This document shows, one piece after another, positions 1-8,800 of a stretch of 15,996 bases of DNA. Position numbers and translations under genes: made by a program. Source of the DNA: 188UL27-1 sp038526275 (GTDB taxonomy: Bacteria; Pseudomonadota; Alphaproteobacteria; Rhodobacterales; Rhodobacteraceae); assembly GCA_038526275.1 (NCBI GenBank), contig JBCBGY010000095.1, positions 1 to 15,996 on the forward strand, read 5' to 3'. The notes beneath the pieces were generated by a model that saw only the letters and a list, made by a program, of their open reading frames with translations, was not told the DNA's origin and did not search any database. Position 1 is the first letter of the stretch. Each line of letters starts with the position of its first letter.

Positions 1-11
1 TCCTAGGCAGC

Positions 12-2177
12 CTAAAGGCCCGCTTCCCGGACCAGAACACGAGCGATCTGGCGCAGCGCCAGACCAAACTGGGACACGCGCTCGCCTTTCGCCCGGATGG
101 TTCCACGGATCAGGCCGATCTGGCCCTGGTTGAGAGAGTCTGGAACCGCCGTCACACGGAACCAGTTCTCCACGGGTATCGTATCGGTGGCACCGCCCGA
201 CAATGTTTGGATGGGGCCACCCGATGCCGCCAGCAGCTCCTGGGGCTCAATCCGCTCGGATCGCGCCACGGCCATGTCGGTCAGGGTGACAGTGATCTGT
301 GCTATGCCCGGATCGTCAGGGATAAATTGCCCGGCCCGGTTATCGCCCAACAAAGTTCGGTCCGTTTCCGTAATGTAGGCGGTAAGTCGGGCCGAGCTCG
401 GATCCACCACCCGACCCAGGAGCGTGGTGCTGGCCACCCATTGTCCGGGGCTCAGACGCGGGTTCAAATCCATCACGATGCCCGGCGCACTGGCCGAGAG
501 GCTGAGTTGAGCTTCTGTCGCAGCGAGTGCGGCCAGGCGATCCTGCTGAAGTGCCCGCTGGCTTTTGAGCGTGATCGTGTTCGCCAGATCCTCGGCCACT
601 GACGTTTGACGCCGACTTTGCGTTTCGATGCGGTTTAGTTCCGCCTGCAACGCGGCGCGCTCAGCAGTAATGCTTGGCAAGGCGAAGGTGAAGGTCGGCA
701 TGCCTGCCGAAACATCCTGTCCTTCGACCACGTGGATCTCAACAAGTTGGGCATTGTGCTGTGGATAAATGTCCTGATGGGTCCCGGCGAAGTAGAGGGC
801 CGGCAAATGCACCGTTTGGGGAAACGGCCAGGCCAACAGCCCTACCACTGTGCCAAAGATGGTGATGGTCAGGAAGAAGCGTGGTGCCCGCATGATCTGG
901 CCTCGACGGTCCCACCATTCGCCCATCTCGCGCAGAATGGGCCTGGCGATGAAAAAGTAAAGTTCCACGACGAACAGAAGAACGCCGAGGGCCTTGAAGA
1001 ACATGTGGTAGACAATCAGTGCAATTCCCAGAAGCAAGAAGAACCGGTAGATCCAGGTCGCATAGGCGTAAAGGATCATCCGGCGGCGCAATGGCCGCGG
1101 CAGGGGTTCCGGCACCGGATCGGTCACACCAAAAAGTGCCCGGCGCAGATACCAACGACCTAGCGCAAAGGCACGAGGCTGCAGGTTCTGGATCCCCCAG
1201 AGATCGGACAAAAGGTAGTATCCATCGAACCGCATGAACGGATTGAGGTTGATCAACAGGCTCAGGACCCATCCGGTTGTCGCAACCATGAAGGCCGCCA
1301 TCCGCACCGGGCCATCTGGCAGAAAGACCCAGAGAACAGTTGCCAGCGCAGCCAGCGCCAGTTCCACGCAGACCCCGCCCGCATCAACCATTACGCGGTC
1401 GCGGCGTCGTTTCAGTCGCCAGGCTTCAGACACGTCCGTGTAAAGGATCGGGAAGAGAACCATGAAGGCGATGCCCATCTCTGGCACCTGACATCCCCGG
1501 CGATGGGCCTGGTAGGCATGCCCGAGTTCGTGCAGCGATTTGGTCACGGCCAGCGTAACTGCGATCCCCGCCAGGGAACCCAGGCTCGCCAGCGATCCGG
1601 CATAGGCCCAGAAGGCTTGGCTTTGCCGGCTGACCATCCAAAGGCCCAGCAAGGCCAGTGCCATGAACAGAAACGTTGCGCCCCGGCTGAATAAAGGGGC
1701 AATCCAGGGCCAGGTGGCCTTTAGAAACGGGTCAGGACGAACCAGGGGAATACGAAAAAACAGGTAATTGCGGGTCAGCCACTGGACGAGGGTGCGTCTG
1801 GTTCGCGCGCGCTCCGCCGCCAAGATGGCTGGCGCCTGGTCCTGGGTCAGATGATTGCGGGTCAGAAACCGTTGCACCGTTTCAATCGACGCGTCATCGA
1901 GAGAGGCTTTGTGCTTTTGCCAGTAGGCGGTCTTTAGCGCGGCGACGGTCCTAGAGCCCCAGAGCCCAAGGATCTGAAGTGTCTGATGCCCCACCTGGAA
2001 ATAGCGATGCCGCAAGGGATCATAGACGACCCATCGCGCACCACCATCCTGCCCCGGTGCGCCCTCGCTGATCCGCAGGTCCGTGCGGAGGGCGGGCAGC
2101 GATTGGGCCGACGCGTCCATCAAAGGCCGGTGGTTTGCCGCAGCCAAGAGATCGGGCGGCGCAGCACGGCGTACCAT
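12..2177 (-). CDS. M50 (site-2-protease-like) membrane protein fused to a HlyD-like adaptor region
   Basis: Predicted 721-residue inner membrane protein. Residues about 30-115 resemble a PqqD-like small domain. Residues 160-415 hold several membrane segments with the zinc-metalloprotease motif HELGH (H216, E217, H220) and a second motif, NPFMRFDG (about 312-319), whose D318 would be the third zinc ligand. After a last membrane helix (about 433-452) comes a HlyD-like periplasmic part: a lipoyl-like half (460-498), a short coiled coil (500-555), the second lipoyl half (556-592) and a beta-barrel-like tail. It is the last gene of a five-gene operon behind two HlyD-like adaptors, TolC and a giant secreted protein, so a role in exporting or processing that protein is inferred. 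Two starts are possible. ATG at 2177 has AGGTG five bases upstream but overlaps the previous gene by 58 bp. ATG at 2120 shares one base with the upstream stop (TGATG) and suggests translational coupling. Proteolytic activity is not shown. Confidence 0.85.
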   Translation of the reverse strand: MVRRAAPPDLLAAANHRPLMDASAQSLPALRTDLRISEGAPGQDGGARWVVYDPLRHRYFQVGHQTLQILGLWGSRTVAALKTAYWQKHKASLDDASIETVQRFLTRNHLTQDQAPAILAAERARTRRTLVQWLTRNYLFFRIPLVRPDPFLKATWPWIAPLFSRGATFLFMALALLGLWMVSRQSQAFWAYAGSLASLGSLAGIAVTLAVTKSLHELGHAYQAHRRGCQVPEMGIAFMVLFPILYTDVSEAWRLKRRRDRVMVDAGGVCVELALAALATVLWVFLPDGPVRMAAFMVATTGWVLSLLINLNPFMRFDGYYLLSDLWGIQNLQPRAFALGRWYLRRALFGVTDPVPEPLPRPLRRRMILYAYATWIYRFFLLLGIALIVYHMFFKALGVLLFVVELYFFIARPILREMGEWWDRRGQIMRAPRFFLTITIFGTVVGLLAWPFPQTVHLPALYFAGTHQDIYPQHNAQLVEIHVVEGQDVSAGMPTFTFALPSITAERAALQAELNRIETQSRRQTSVAEDLANTITLKSQRALQQDRLAALAATEAQLSLSASAPGIVMDLNPRLSPGQWVASTTLLGRVVDPSSARLTAYITETDRTLLGDNRAGQFIPDDPGIAQITVTLTDMAVARSERIEPQELLAASGGPIQTLSGGATDTIPVENWFRVTAVPDSLNQGQIGLIRGTIRAKGERVSQFGLALRQIARVLVREAGL

Positions 2178-3487
2178 AGCGGCACCTGTTCACCTGACAC
2201 GCTAGCCATGCCACGCGCGCCAAGGGCTAATCCCTCTGGCGGATCAATGAGTTCGGCGCTGACATTGTGGGCCACCGTCCCGTCTTCCTGCAGCGTTCCA
2301 CGATAGCTGAGGTCCGATATTTCCGCCGCCACGGGCTGCAATGGGTTGGCGTCCAGGAAAATGCGCACAGGAGCGTCCATCGTCATGACAGCCTGATCCG
2401 ACAGCGCGATGGTCAAGGCCACTTCCAACTGTGCTGGATCGACCAGTTCCATAATCTCTTCACCGATCGCGACGGGTTGAGCGATCAGGTCGCTCGCATT
2501 GTCGAAGATCACCACGCCGGCGCCGGTGCTGAGAACCGACGCTCGGTCGAGCCGCTGGCGGGCCAGATCAGCGCGCGCCTTGGCGACGGCAGCATCGGCC
2601 TCTGCCACGGCGATGTCGCGCGCGGCAGACTGATCCAGGAAGGATCCGCTGCGCAACTTGGTCAGCTCTGCCTCGGCCACTGCAACTTCTTGTTGCGCGA
2701 TCTGGAACGCGTTGCGCAGTTCCGTATCCTCAAACCGAAACAGCAGATCGCCTTGTTGCACCATCTGATTGGGCCGAACCGCAACTTCAGCGATCACACC
2801 GTCCAAGGGAGCCGCCACAATCACCGGATCCCGCCCGACGATCGTCGCGGGCGCCAAAGCGGTTAACGGGACTGGCACAAACGCCAACACCAGAACAGAA
2901 AGAGCCACCGCACCCGTAACCAGCTTCCGTACGATGCCGCGGCTGCCGGGATGGCGTTTGCCAGTGAGTGCACGCAGGGCGTGATCGTAGGCCCCGATCA
3001 GATGTTCGGCCACGCTGCTTTGCCGGGCCGACCAGGGCGCACGCCGCACAAACAATAGGCCGCCTGGTGCTGCTTGGCCTCGGCGGGCCGGAAAAGGGTG
3101 CCAGTAGAAGCCTTTGAAGGGAAACGTGCTGGCTTCTGGTCCGTCCGCATGTTTGGGCAGGAGCCACATCAAAGCATCCGCCCCCGCTTCTTCAGCGATT
3201 GCCCGGTTGAGCGTTTTCTCAAGCCACACAATGAGCGGCGCGTTCTTTTCGACCGTAACAACCGAGGAGGCCGCCTGCAGCTTCAGCCGCCGTCCGGCGC
3301 GGTAAAACAAGAAGGCCTGGTCGAACCCCAACAGCCGTTGGGCTGCGTTGACCATGTGGAATTCCAGCTCCGGGACACTGGAGATCTGTCGGATTTCCGC
3401 ATCAAGTTGCAGCAACGCTAAAGCGTTTTGTAGCTTGGTCTCGGCGTCGGCATTGGAACGTCCGCGTATGTTGGTCTGATCGTTCAT
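2120..3487 (-). CDS. HlyD-family adaptor with an N-terminal cytosolic GAF-like domain
   Basis: Predicted 455-residue protein. Residues about 25-175 have no signal peptide and look like a GAF-type domain; this is a fold-level guess from pattern only. One membrane helix follows (about 187-207). The rest is a periplasmic adaptor: a first lipoyl-like half (about 218-252, with PLDGVIAEVAVRPNQMVQQGD), an Ala/Glu-rich coiled coil (255-315), a second lipoyl half (318-350) and a beta-barrel region to the C-terminus. Membrane-fusion proteins normally start with a short tail or a signal peptide, so a roughly 180-residue cytosolic domain is unusual. It could sense a ligand or contact the cytosolic face of the exporter. 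The ATG overlaps the stop of the upstream adaptor by four bases (ATGA), which strongly suggests coupled translation. No ABC transporter gene is adjacent. Confidence 0.85.
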   Translation of the reverse strand: MNDQTNIRGRSNADAETKLQNALALLQLDAEIRQISSVPELEFHMVNAAQRLLGFDQAFLFYRAGRRLKLQAASSVVTVEKNAPLIVWLEKTLNRAIAEEAGADALMWLLPKHADGPEASTFPFKGFYWHPFPARRGQAAPGGLLFVRRAPWSARQSSVAEHLIGAYDHALRALTGKRHPGSRGIVRKLVTGAVALSVLVLAFVPVPLTALAPATIVGRDPVIVAAPLDGVIAEVAVRPNQMVQQGDLLFRFEDTELRNAFQIAQQEVAVAEAELTKLRSGSFLDQSAARDIAVAEADAAVAKARADLARQRLDRASVLSTGAGVVIFDNASDLIAQPVAIGEEIMELVDPAQLEVALTIALSDQAVMTMDAPVRIFLDANPLQPVAAEISDLSYRGTLQEDGTVAHNVSAELIDPPEGLALGARGMASVSGEQVPLWYAVLRRPISWLRQTTGL

Positions 3488-4212
3488 GGGCCCGAAAAGG
3501 CCGCGCGACCGGTCATCCCGGCCAACACGCCGGCTGGAACCTCAGGGATCGACGCGCGGATCTTGATGGTCCGGCTGACGGGATCAATGGCCGCGCCTAC
3601 CCGCGACACGGTCAGATCCATCACTTGTTCCGTCTCAAAAATCTGGAACCGGAAGGCTGAGCCGGGTTCCAGCCATTTCAGCCAGATTGATGGCACGATC
3701 AACTCGATCTCTAGGTTTCGGTCGTCCAGAACGGTCAGCAATCCGTCTCCGCTGCGGACGCTGGCATAGGCCGCACTTTCCAGGTCGACCACGCGCCCGT
3801 CGAATGGGGCCGTTATGGTGCAATGCCGTTCCTGCTGGCGCAGCGCTTCGGCTTCGGCTTCTGCCCCTTCGGCCTGGGCTTGGGTCACCCGCAGTTCACC
3901 CTTGGGCGCAGCACCCGCACGGTCCAGCCGGGCAATGGTGTCGAACCGGGCCTGTGCGGCGGCCTGGCTTTTCTCGGCTGCGGTGATCTCGGCGCGCAGC
4001 ACGGCGCAATCAATCTCGGCCAACAGATCGCCTTCCGCAAAGGCCTCGCCCGGGCGCAGCGGAAAGGTCACCACCTGGCCACTGATCTGGCTGGAGAGCA
4101 GGACCTGGTGGCGCGACACGACCAGCCCATCGGCGAGAAAGTCCTGCGCGCTCAAAGCACTGGCCGCGACACCCATCGCCAGACCTATCACCGTGCCCGC
4201 GCGTGCGACCAT
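3484..4212 (-). CDS. Small periplasmic HlyD/RND-type adaptor protein
   Basis: Predicted 242-residue efflux or secretion adaptor. An N-terminal signal peptide with probable cleavage after A22 (ALSA|QD) would release it to the periplasm. The order of elements is that of the family: a lipoyl half near 33-72 with the HlyD-like stretch SGQVVTFPLRPGEAFAEGD, a coiled coil (about 72-130), the second lipoyl half with ITAPFDGRVVDL (about 132-145), and a barrel domain (about 165-240). It is short for an RND adaptor, which commonly exceeds 350 residues, because the coiled coil and C-terminal domain are reduced. The start has a strong Shine-Dalgarno, GGAGG with six bases of spacing. It follows the TolC gene by 56 bp containing a hairpin and overlaps the next adaptor by 4 bp. 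It probably links TolC to the inner membrane part of this export apparatus. Confidence 0.85.
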   Translation of the reverse strand: MVARAGTVIGLAMGVAASALSAQDFLADGLVVSRHQVLLSSQISGQVVTFPLRPGEAFAEGDLLAEIDCAVLRAEITAAEKSQAAAQARFDTIARLDRAGAAPKGELRVTQAQAEGAEAEAEALRQQERHCTITAPFDGRVVDLESAAYASVRSGDGLLTVLDDRNLEIELIVPSIWLKWLEPGSAFRFQIFETEQVMDLTVSRVGAAIDPVSRTIKIRASIPEVPAGVLAGMTGRAAFSGP

Positions 4213-4244
4213 GCTTACCCTCCGACAATCACACCGGTCTCAGT

Positions 4245-4266
4245 GCGGCGCTGATAGATGCGCCGC
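4245..4266 (-). promoter_or_regulatory. GC-rich hairpin inside the export operon
   Basis: A perfect 7-bp inverted repeat, GCGGCGC (4245-4251) and GCGCCGC (4260-4266), with an 8-base loop lies between the TolC stop and the next Shine-Dalgarno. No T-run follows on the minus strand, so it is not a classical terminator. It could protect or process the mRNA, or attenuate expression of the adaptor and M50 genes relative to the substrate and TolC genes. Confidence 0.45.
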
Positions 4267-4268
4267 CC

Positions 4269-5804
4269 TCAACTTGCTGAGCGGTCACCCCGCCGCTGCC
4301 ACCATTTGCGCAGAACATGGGACATTTCGTCAACGCTTTCCGAGCCCGTCAGGTCGCCATCGTAGCTGTCGAGCCCGATCGAGGCATAAAGGTTGGCATA
4401 GGCGTTTTGCATGTCAGCGAAAGCAACGTCCGACCGCAATTCCGCAAGCAAAAGCCGATACCGTTCGCGCACCCGCTGCTGCTGCGACGCCGCACCTGCG
4501 TTGAATTCTCGGTCGATTTGTGCGGTCAGACGACGCTGTGCCGCCAAAACCCGTTCGGAGGTATGATATTCTCCGTGGATCGACTTGAACCGCTCGCGGC
4601 TGACCAAAACCTGCGTCGCAACGGCCTGTGTCAGCGCCAAAGCGCGGGCATCGAGCAACTGCCCCCCCGCCTCTACCGTCCGGCGTCGTTCCGGCAACCG
4701 CGCAAGGCGCAGCAGGTTCCAGGTACTGCGCGCCCCCGTGGTCACCCAGTCTTCATTGGCGAGCAGATCGTTGGTGGAAAAATTGGCGCCCAGAAACAGT
4801 TCCAGATTGGGCAGGACTTCCAGCGTCGCCACCTGATCTTCGCGCTTGTTGATCCGCTGGCGGTAGGTGATCTCGCGCAATTCTGGACGGTTGAGCATGG
4901 CCGAGCGGATCATCTCTTCCGCGCTCATCTCCAGCTGCGAGTTATGGCGCCCCCGCTTGGGCAATTCCACGTGGAAATGCGACCCGATCGGCAGGTTCAT
5001 CAGCGCTGCAAGCTGTCGCTTCGCCACGGACAGGTCGCGGCGGATGGCTTCCATGTCCTGCAGATCTTCCAGAATATCGCGCTGGAACCGAAGCTGTTCT
5101 GTCTGGTCTGCTTCCCCGCTCGCAACAAGCCGGCGCGACTGCGCCAGCGCGCGTTCGCCTTCGGCTTTCAACGCATCAATCTGGCCGAGCAGGCGCTGAG
5201 CGCTGACGGCACGCCAGTAGGACGTGCGCACATCTTCGATAATCCGGTTGGTGGCCGCGCGGCGCTGTTCCAGCGCGATCAACACCTCATCAGCCTGTTG
5301 CTGCGACCGGACATAGGAGATGCCGAAATCCAGAATGTCCCAGCTGAGCGTCAGATCTCCGGTGGTGACATCGCGTTCGGTCGAACGTGTCCCAAGCCCG
5401 CCCGGATCTGGGCCATCGGGCAGCGGCACGCTGCGCCCACCGGGATCGTTGTTGCGCGATGTGTATTCGGCGCTCGCGATCAGGTTGGGCAGCATATCAA
5501 ACTCAGACAGACGCAGTTCGCGGCTGCGCAGAGCCTGTTCTTTCAGCTCCACCTCACGATCGAGGTTGTATTTGATGGCCCGCGCCATCGCATCATAAAG
5601 CCCGATTGCGCCCGAAACCGGTTCTTGGTCCTCTTGCACGTAAGAAGACAAGCGCCCGTCGGCGATCAGTTGCAGCTCTTCCTTGGTGAGCGGTTCCGGC
5701 ATGATGGTGCCGCATGCCCCCAAGGCCAGCACCAAAGCACCGGCCGATACGCGTTTCCCGCTGCGTATGAATTGTAGTGGTTTGGTGGCCTTTGGCTCTT
5801 TCAT
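4269..5804 (-). CDS. TolC-family outer membrane lipoprotein
   Basis: Predicted 511-residue outer membrane channel. The N-terminus has a basic stretch, a hydrophobic segment and a lipobox LGAC with the lipidated cysteine at C31, as in NodT-type members of the TolC family. The mature part has two long alpha-helical repeats, each followed by a short strand region: for example DLTLSWDILDFG (about 150-161) in the first half, and ATLEVLPNLELFLGANFS with a TWNLL segment in the second. The DILDFG element matches the amphipathic strand that inserts in the outer membrane in this family. The start is preceded by GGGGT at suitable spacing. It begins 25 bp after the stop of the giant secreted protein, so the two are surely cotranscribed. 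It should provide the outer membrane exit for that protein. Confidence 0.9.
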   Translation of the reverse strand: MKEPKATKPLQFIRSGKRVSAGALVLALGACGTIMPEPLTKEELQLIADGRLSSYVQEDQEPVSGAIGLYDAMARAIKYNLDREVELKEQALRSRELRLSEFDMLPNLIASAEYTSRNNDPGGRSVPLPDGPDPGGLGTRSTERDVTTGDLTLSWDILDFGISYVRSQQQADEVLIALEQRRAATNRIIEDVRTSYWRAVSAQRLLGQIDALKAEGERALAQSRRLVASGEADQTEQLRFQRDILEDLQDMEAIRRDLSVAKRQLAALMNLPIGSHFHVELPKRGRHNSQLEMSAEEMIRSAMLNRPELREITYRQRINKREDQVATLEVLPNLELFLGANFSTNDLLANEDWVTTGARSTWNLLRLARLPERRRTVEAGGQLLDARALALTQAVATQVLVSRERFKSIHGEYHTSERVLAAQRRLTAQIDREFNAGAASQQQRVRERYRLLLAELRSDVAFADMQNAYANLYASIGLDSYDGDLTGSESVDEMSHVLRKWWQRRGDRSAS

Positions 5805-5829
5805 GATTTTACCCCATGTCCCAACATGT

Positions 5830-8800
5830 TTACAGAGCGTCTCGCAAAGCGGCGGTCTGTAGTTCTTGGTTGTTTGCTATTCGGTCCACGCTCTCGGCAA
5901 AGGTCTCGCCGTAGTCAACGGGCTCCGACACGATCGTGCGGATCCGGCCCTCTTCTGTCCGGTCGAGTGTGGCAACGAGGCCAACATCTTCACCTGTTCC
6001 TTCTTGGAGTCGCAGATAAATTTGCGAAGGACCCTCAAAGGTCGAACGGTCGATTTGTACCCTATCTAAGTCCAGCGCAGTTATCCCAGCGGGCAGCGCC
6101 TGCCCCTCAGCCAGCGCAACGGTACCGTTTGGCAAGCCGAACGCCACTATGGCCGCTGATCCTGACTGGCTCGTCTGGATCGTCAGCGCGGCGGAGTCAT
6201 TGGAGCCGGTTTCGCGCAAAACCACAGTCGTCTCGACCTCGGTTGCGTCGAATTCGCGAAACGGTTCAAGATTCACTTTCGTGTCAAACGTATCGACACC
6301 ACCAATTCCAGGGAGTTGATCAATTGTGTCGAGCGTTTGTGTGACCGGCAATCGCGACAAGGTGGGTGCCAACCCAACAAACACTTCCGGCTCAGCCGCC
6401 AACAAACGCCCGCCAAAGCCGTTGAGGTTCCCAACCCCGTTGACCGCAATGGTCACAGGGCCTTCGGCTGCTAGTGAAGGAATGGCGGACAAGGACCGAA
6501 TATCGTCGGCGGTCTCGTGGACCACATCCTCGACCAGCAATTCAGGCCGTTCCAGATCTGGGGTCTCTGGCAAACCGTCCGGGTCGTGATTATCGAGCAG
6601 ACTATCACCCAGGAAGATTTCCGGATCATCTTCCGTAAACGGCGCATCATCCACGACCTGAATTGTCACCGTAGCAGTGCCTTGACCACCTGCATTGTCG
6701 ACGATGGTGTAAGTAAAGGTGTCCGTGTCAAAATCCAGTTCTTGACCATTCGGATCATAGGTGAAGCTGCCATCCGGGTTGATCGTCAGGAGCACTCCAG
6801 AGGGTAGTGTGATCGGCACACCGGGGGTGATTGCCTGGCCATTCACCGCTTGCACTTCGATTGGGTCGCCGTCCGGGTCGCTATCGGGCCCCGACCCGTT
6901 ATCTTCCAAGACATTGCCTGTGACAGGGTCGGTCCCGGTTGTGGTAAAGGTATCGGGCTGTGCCTCCGGATCATCATTGACCGGCGCAATTACGACGCTG
7001 ACGGTCGCGACATTCGATACTGCACCATCCGCGTCCGTGATCTGATAGGTGAACGTATCGGTTGTGTCATCGTTTAGCGCAGGCGTGTAAGTTACGGTGC
7101 CGTTGGCGTTGAGCGTCACCGTCGCGCCTGAGGGTAAAGTCACCGTATCGCCCGCCTCGACCGGCTCACCCGCAATCTGCGTAATGGTAAACGTATCGCC
7201 ATCCGGATCGCTGTCATCATCAAGAAGTGTCAGTACTTCCGGCGTGTCTTCGGTAACTGGAATGTTCAGATCGTCCACAGCAACAGGCGGAGGGTTGTTC
7301 ACCGTCCACGTGAACGTTGTGGAGACCTGAGCGCCCAGCGGGTCGGTTGCCGTAAGCGTCACGGCGTAGGGGCCATCGACCGAGGCCGAAGAGTCGAGCG
7401 TGCCAGAGATTTCTCCCGTCGTCGGATCAATGGACAGACCTGGCGGCAGGTTGGTCGCACTGAAAGTCAATGCGTCCCCATCCGGGTCCGTAAAGACCGC
7501 GCTGGCATCGATAGGCGTGATCGTGTCTGAGTCGTCGTTTATCTGATCAGGAATACTGACACCCGTCAGCGTGGGCGGGTCATTGGACGGCACAATTGTG
7601 ATATCCAAAGTGGAACTGCTGATCAGCATCTCGATATCTTCAATTGCATACTCAACTTGCGGAACAGGCCCGGAAAAGCCCGGAGCAGGAGTAAATTCCG
7701 CCGTTCCGTCAGAGTTTATGCGGATTGTGCCAATCGGAGTTCCGCCATCGGTCAGCGGCGTATCGGTGTCGAGGGTTAAGCGATCCTGAACGCCGTCCCC
7801 ATCAATATCGACCGCAGCACTGATGATCGTCACTGGCCCGCCGTCGGGGTCAATGTCATCGTCCAGCAAATCAACGACACCCGGCGTGGTTTGGTTTTCC
7901 ACGACAGTCAGCGTGTCCGGATTGGCTATGGGCGGGTTGTTGGCACCAATCGGCGTATCGGAATCGCGAAAGTCCAAATCCCGTGCCAGTGGCAATATGT
8001 TTCCAAGAACGGCGTCGCCATCCGTATCAGGCAATGTGCCGTCCAAAGGGACGACTCCGTCATTGACGTTGAAGCCATCATTGATCGTGCCTTCCTCGTA
8101 ATCATCGAGAAGGCCATCCATATCGGCATCATCGGTCGTGGTGGCGGCGGGGCGACCAGATTCCTGTTGGTCGGTCAGCCCGTCTTCATCACTATCGGTA
8201 TCGCGAAAGTCCGGTACATCATCGCGATCTGTGTCTACCGGAGACAGCCCTCCGCTGACATCGCGCGCCGGACTTACATCATCATCGTCGTAGGCATCGT
8301 CCAAACCGTCGCCATCGGCGTCATTCCCGGCTGGTGGAATGTAGCCAGCGGTCGTTTGCGCCTCCAGATTGTCGGTAATCCCATCATCATCGCTATCGAG
8401 GTCAAGGTGATCGCTGATGCCATCGCTGTCACTGTCAACTATCGGACGCAAACGGATCTCGAACGCGGAATCCAACTGCGGTGTGGTGCTTGTAACCTGG
8501 AAATTGCTCGACCCTTCGGAAATCGCCTGCCAAACGAAGTCTTCCGAGTTGCTGGTGACGTTGCTTGTGCGCGTGACACCGTAGACATCTCCGACCTGAT
8601 TTTCGACAAAGCCGGAATCGAGCGACGAGACAAAGTTGAAAACCGTCCCGTCCAGGCTTTCGAAGCCATCAGTATTGCGGCCGGTGATAGACGGACGGTG
8701 CGCAATCTCGACAACGATGTCTGCGGTTCCACTAATCAGAAATTCCGGACCGCCGTTGGCAGCATTCCCGCCCGTGGTGAACCGCACATTTCCAACATCG

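Noticed and set aside
4317..5777. Long plus-strand open frame (486 codons) opposite the TolC gene
   Set aside because: It is antisense to a clearly recognisable TolC-family gene, and its protein is compositionally odd and matches nothing I recognise; a GC-rich shadow frame.
6640..8000. Tandem repeat units in the adhesin as a DNA-level repeat array
   Set aside because: The Ig-like repeats are similar at protein level only; I see no near-identical long DNA repeats.
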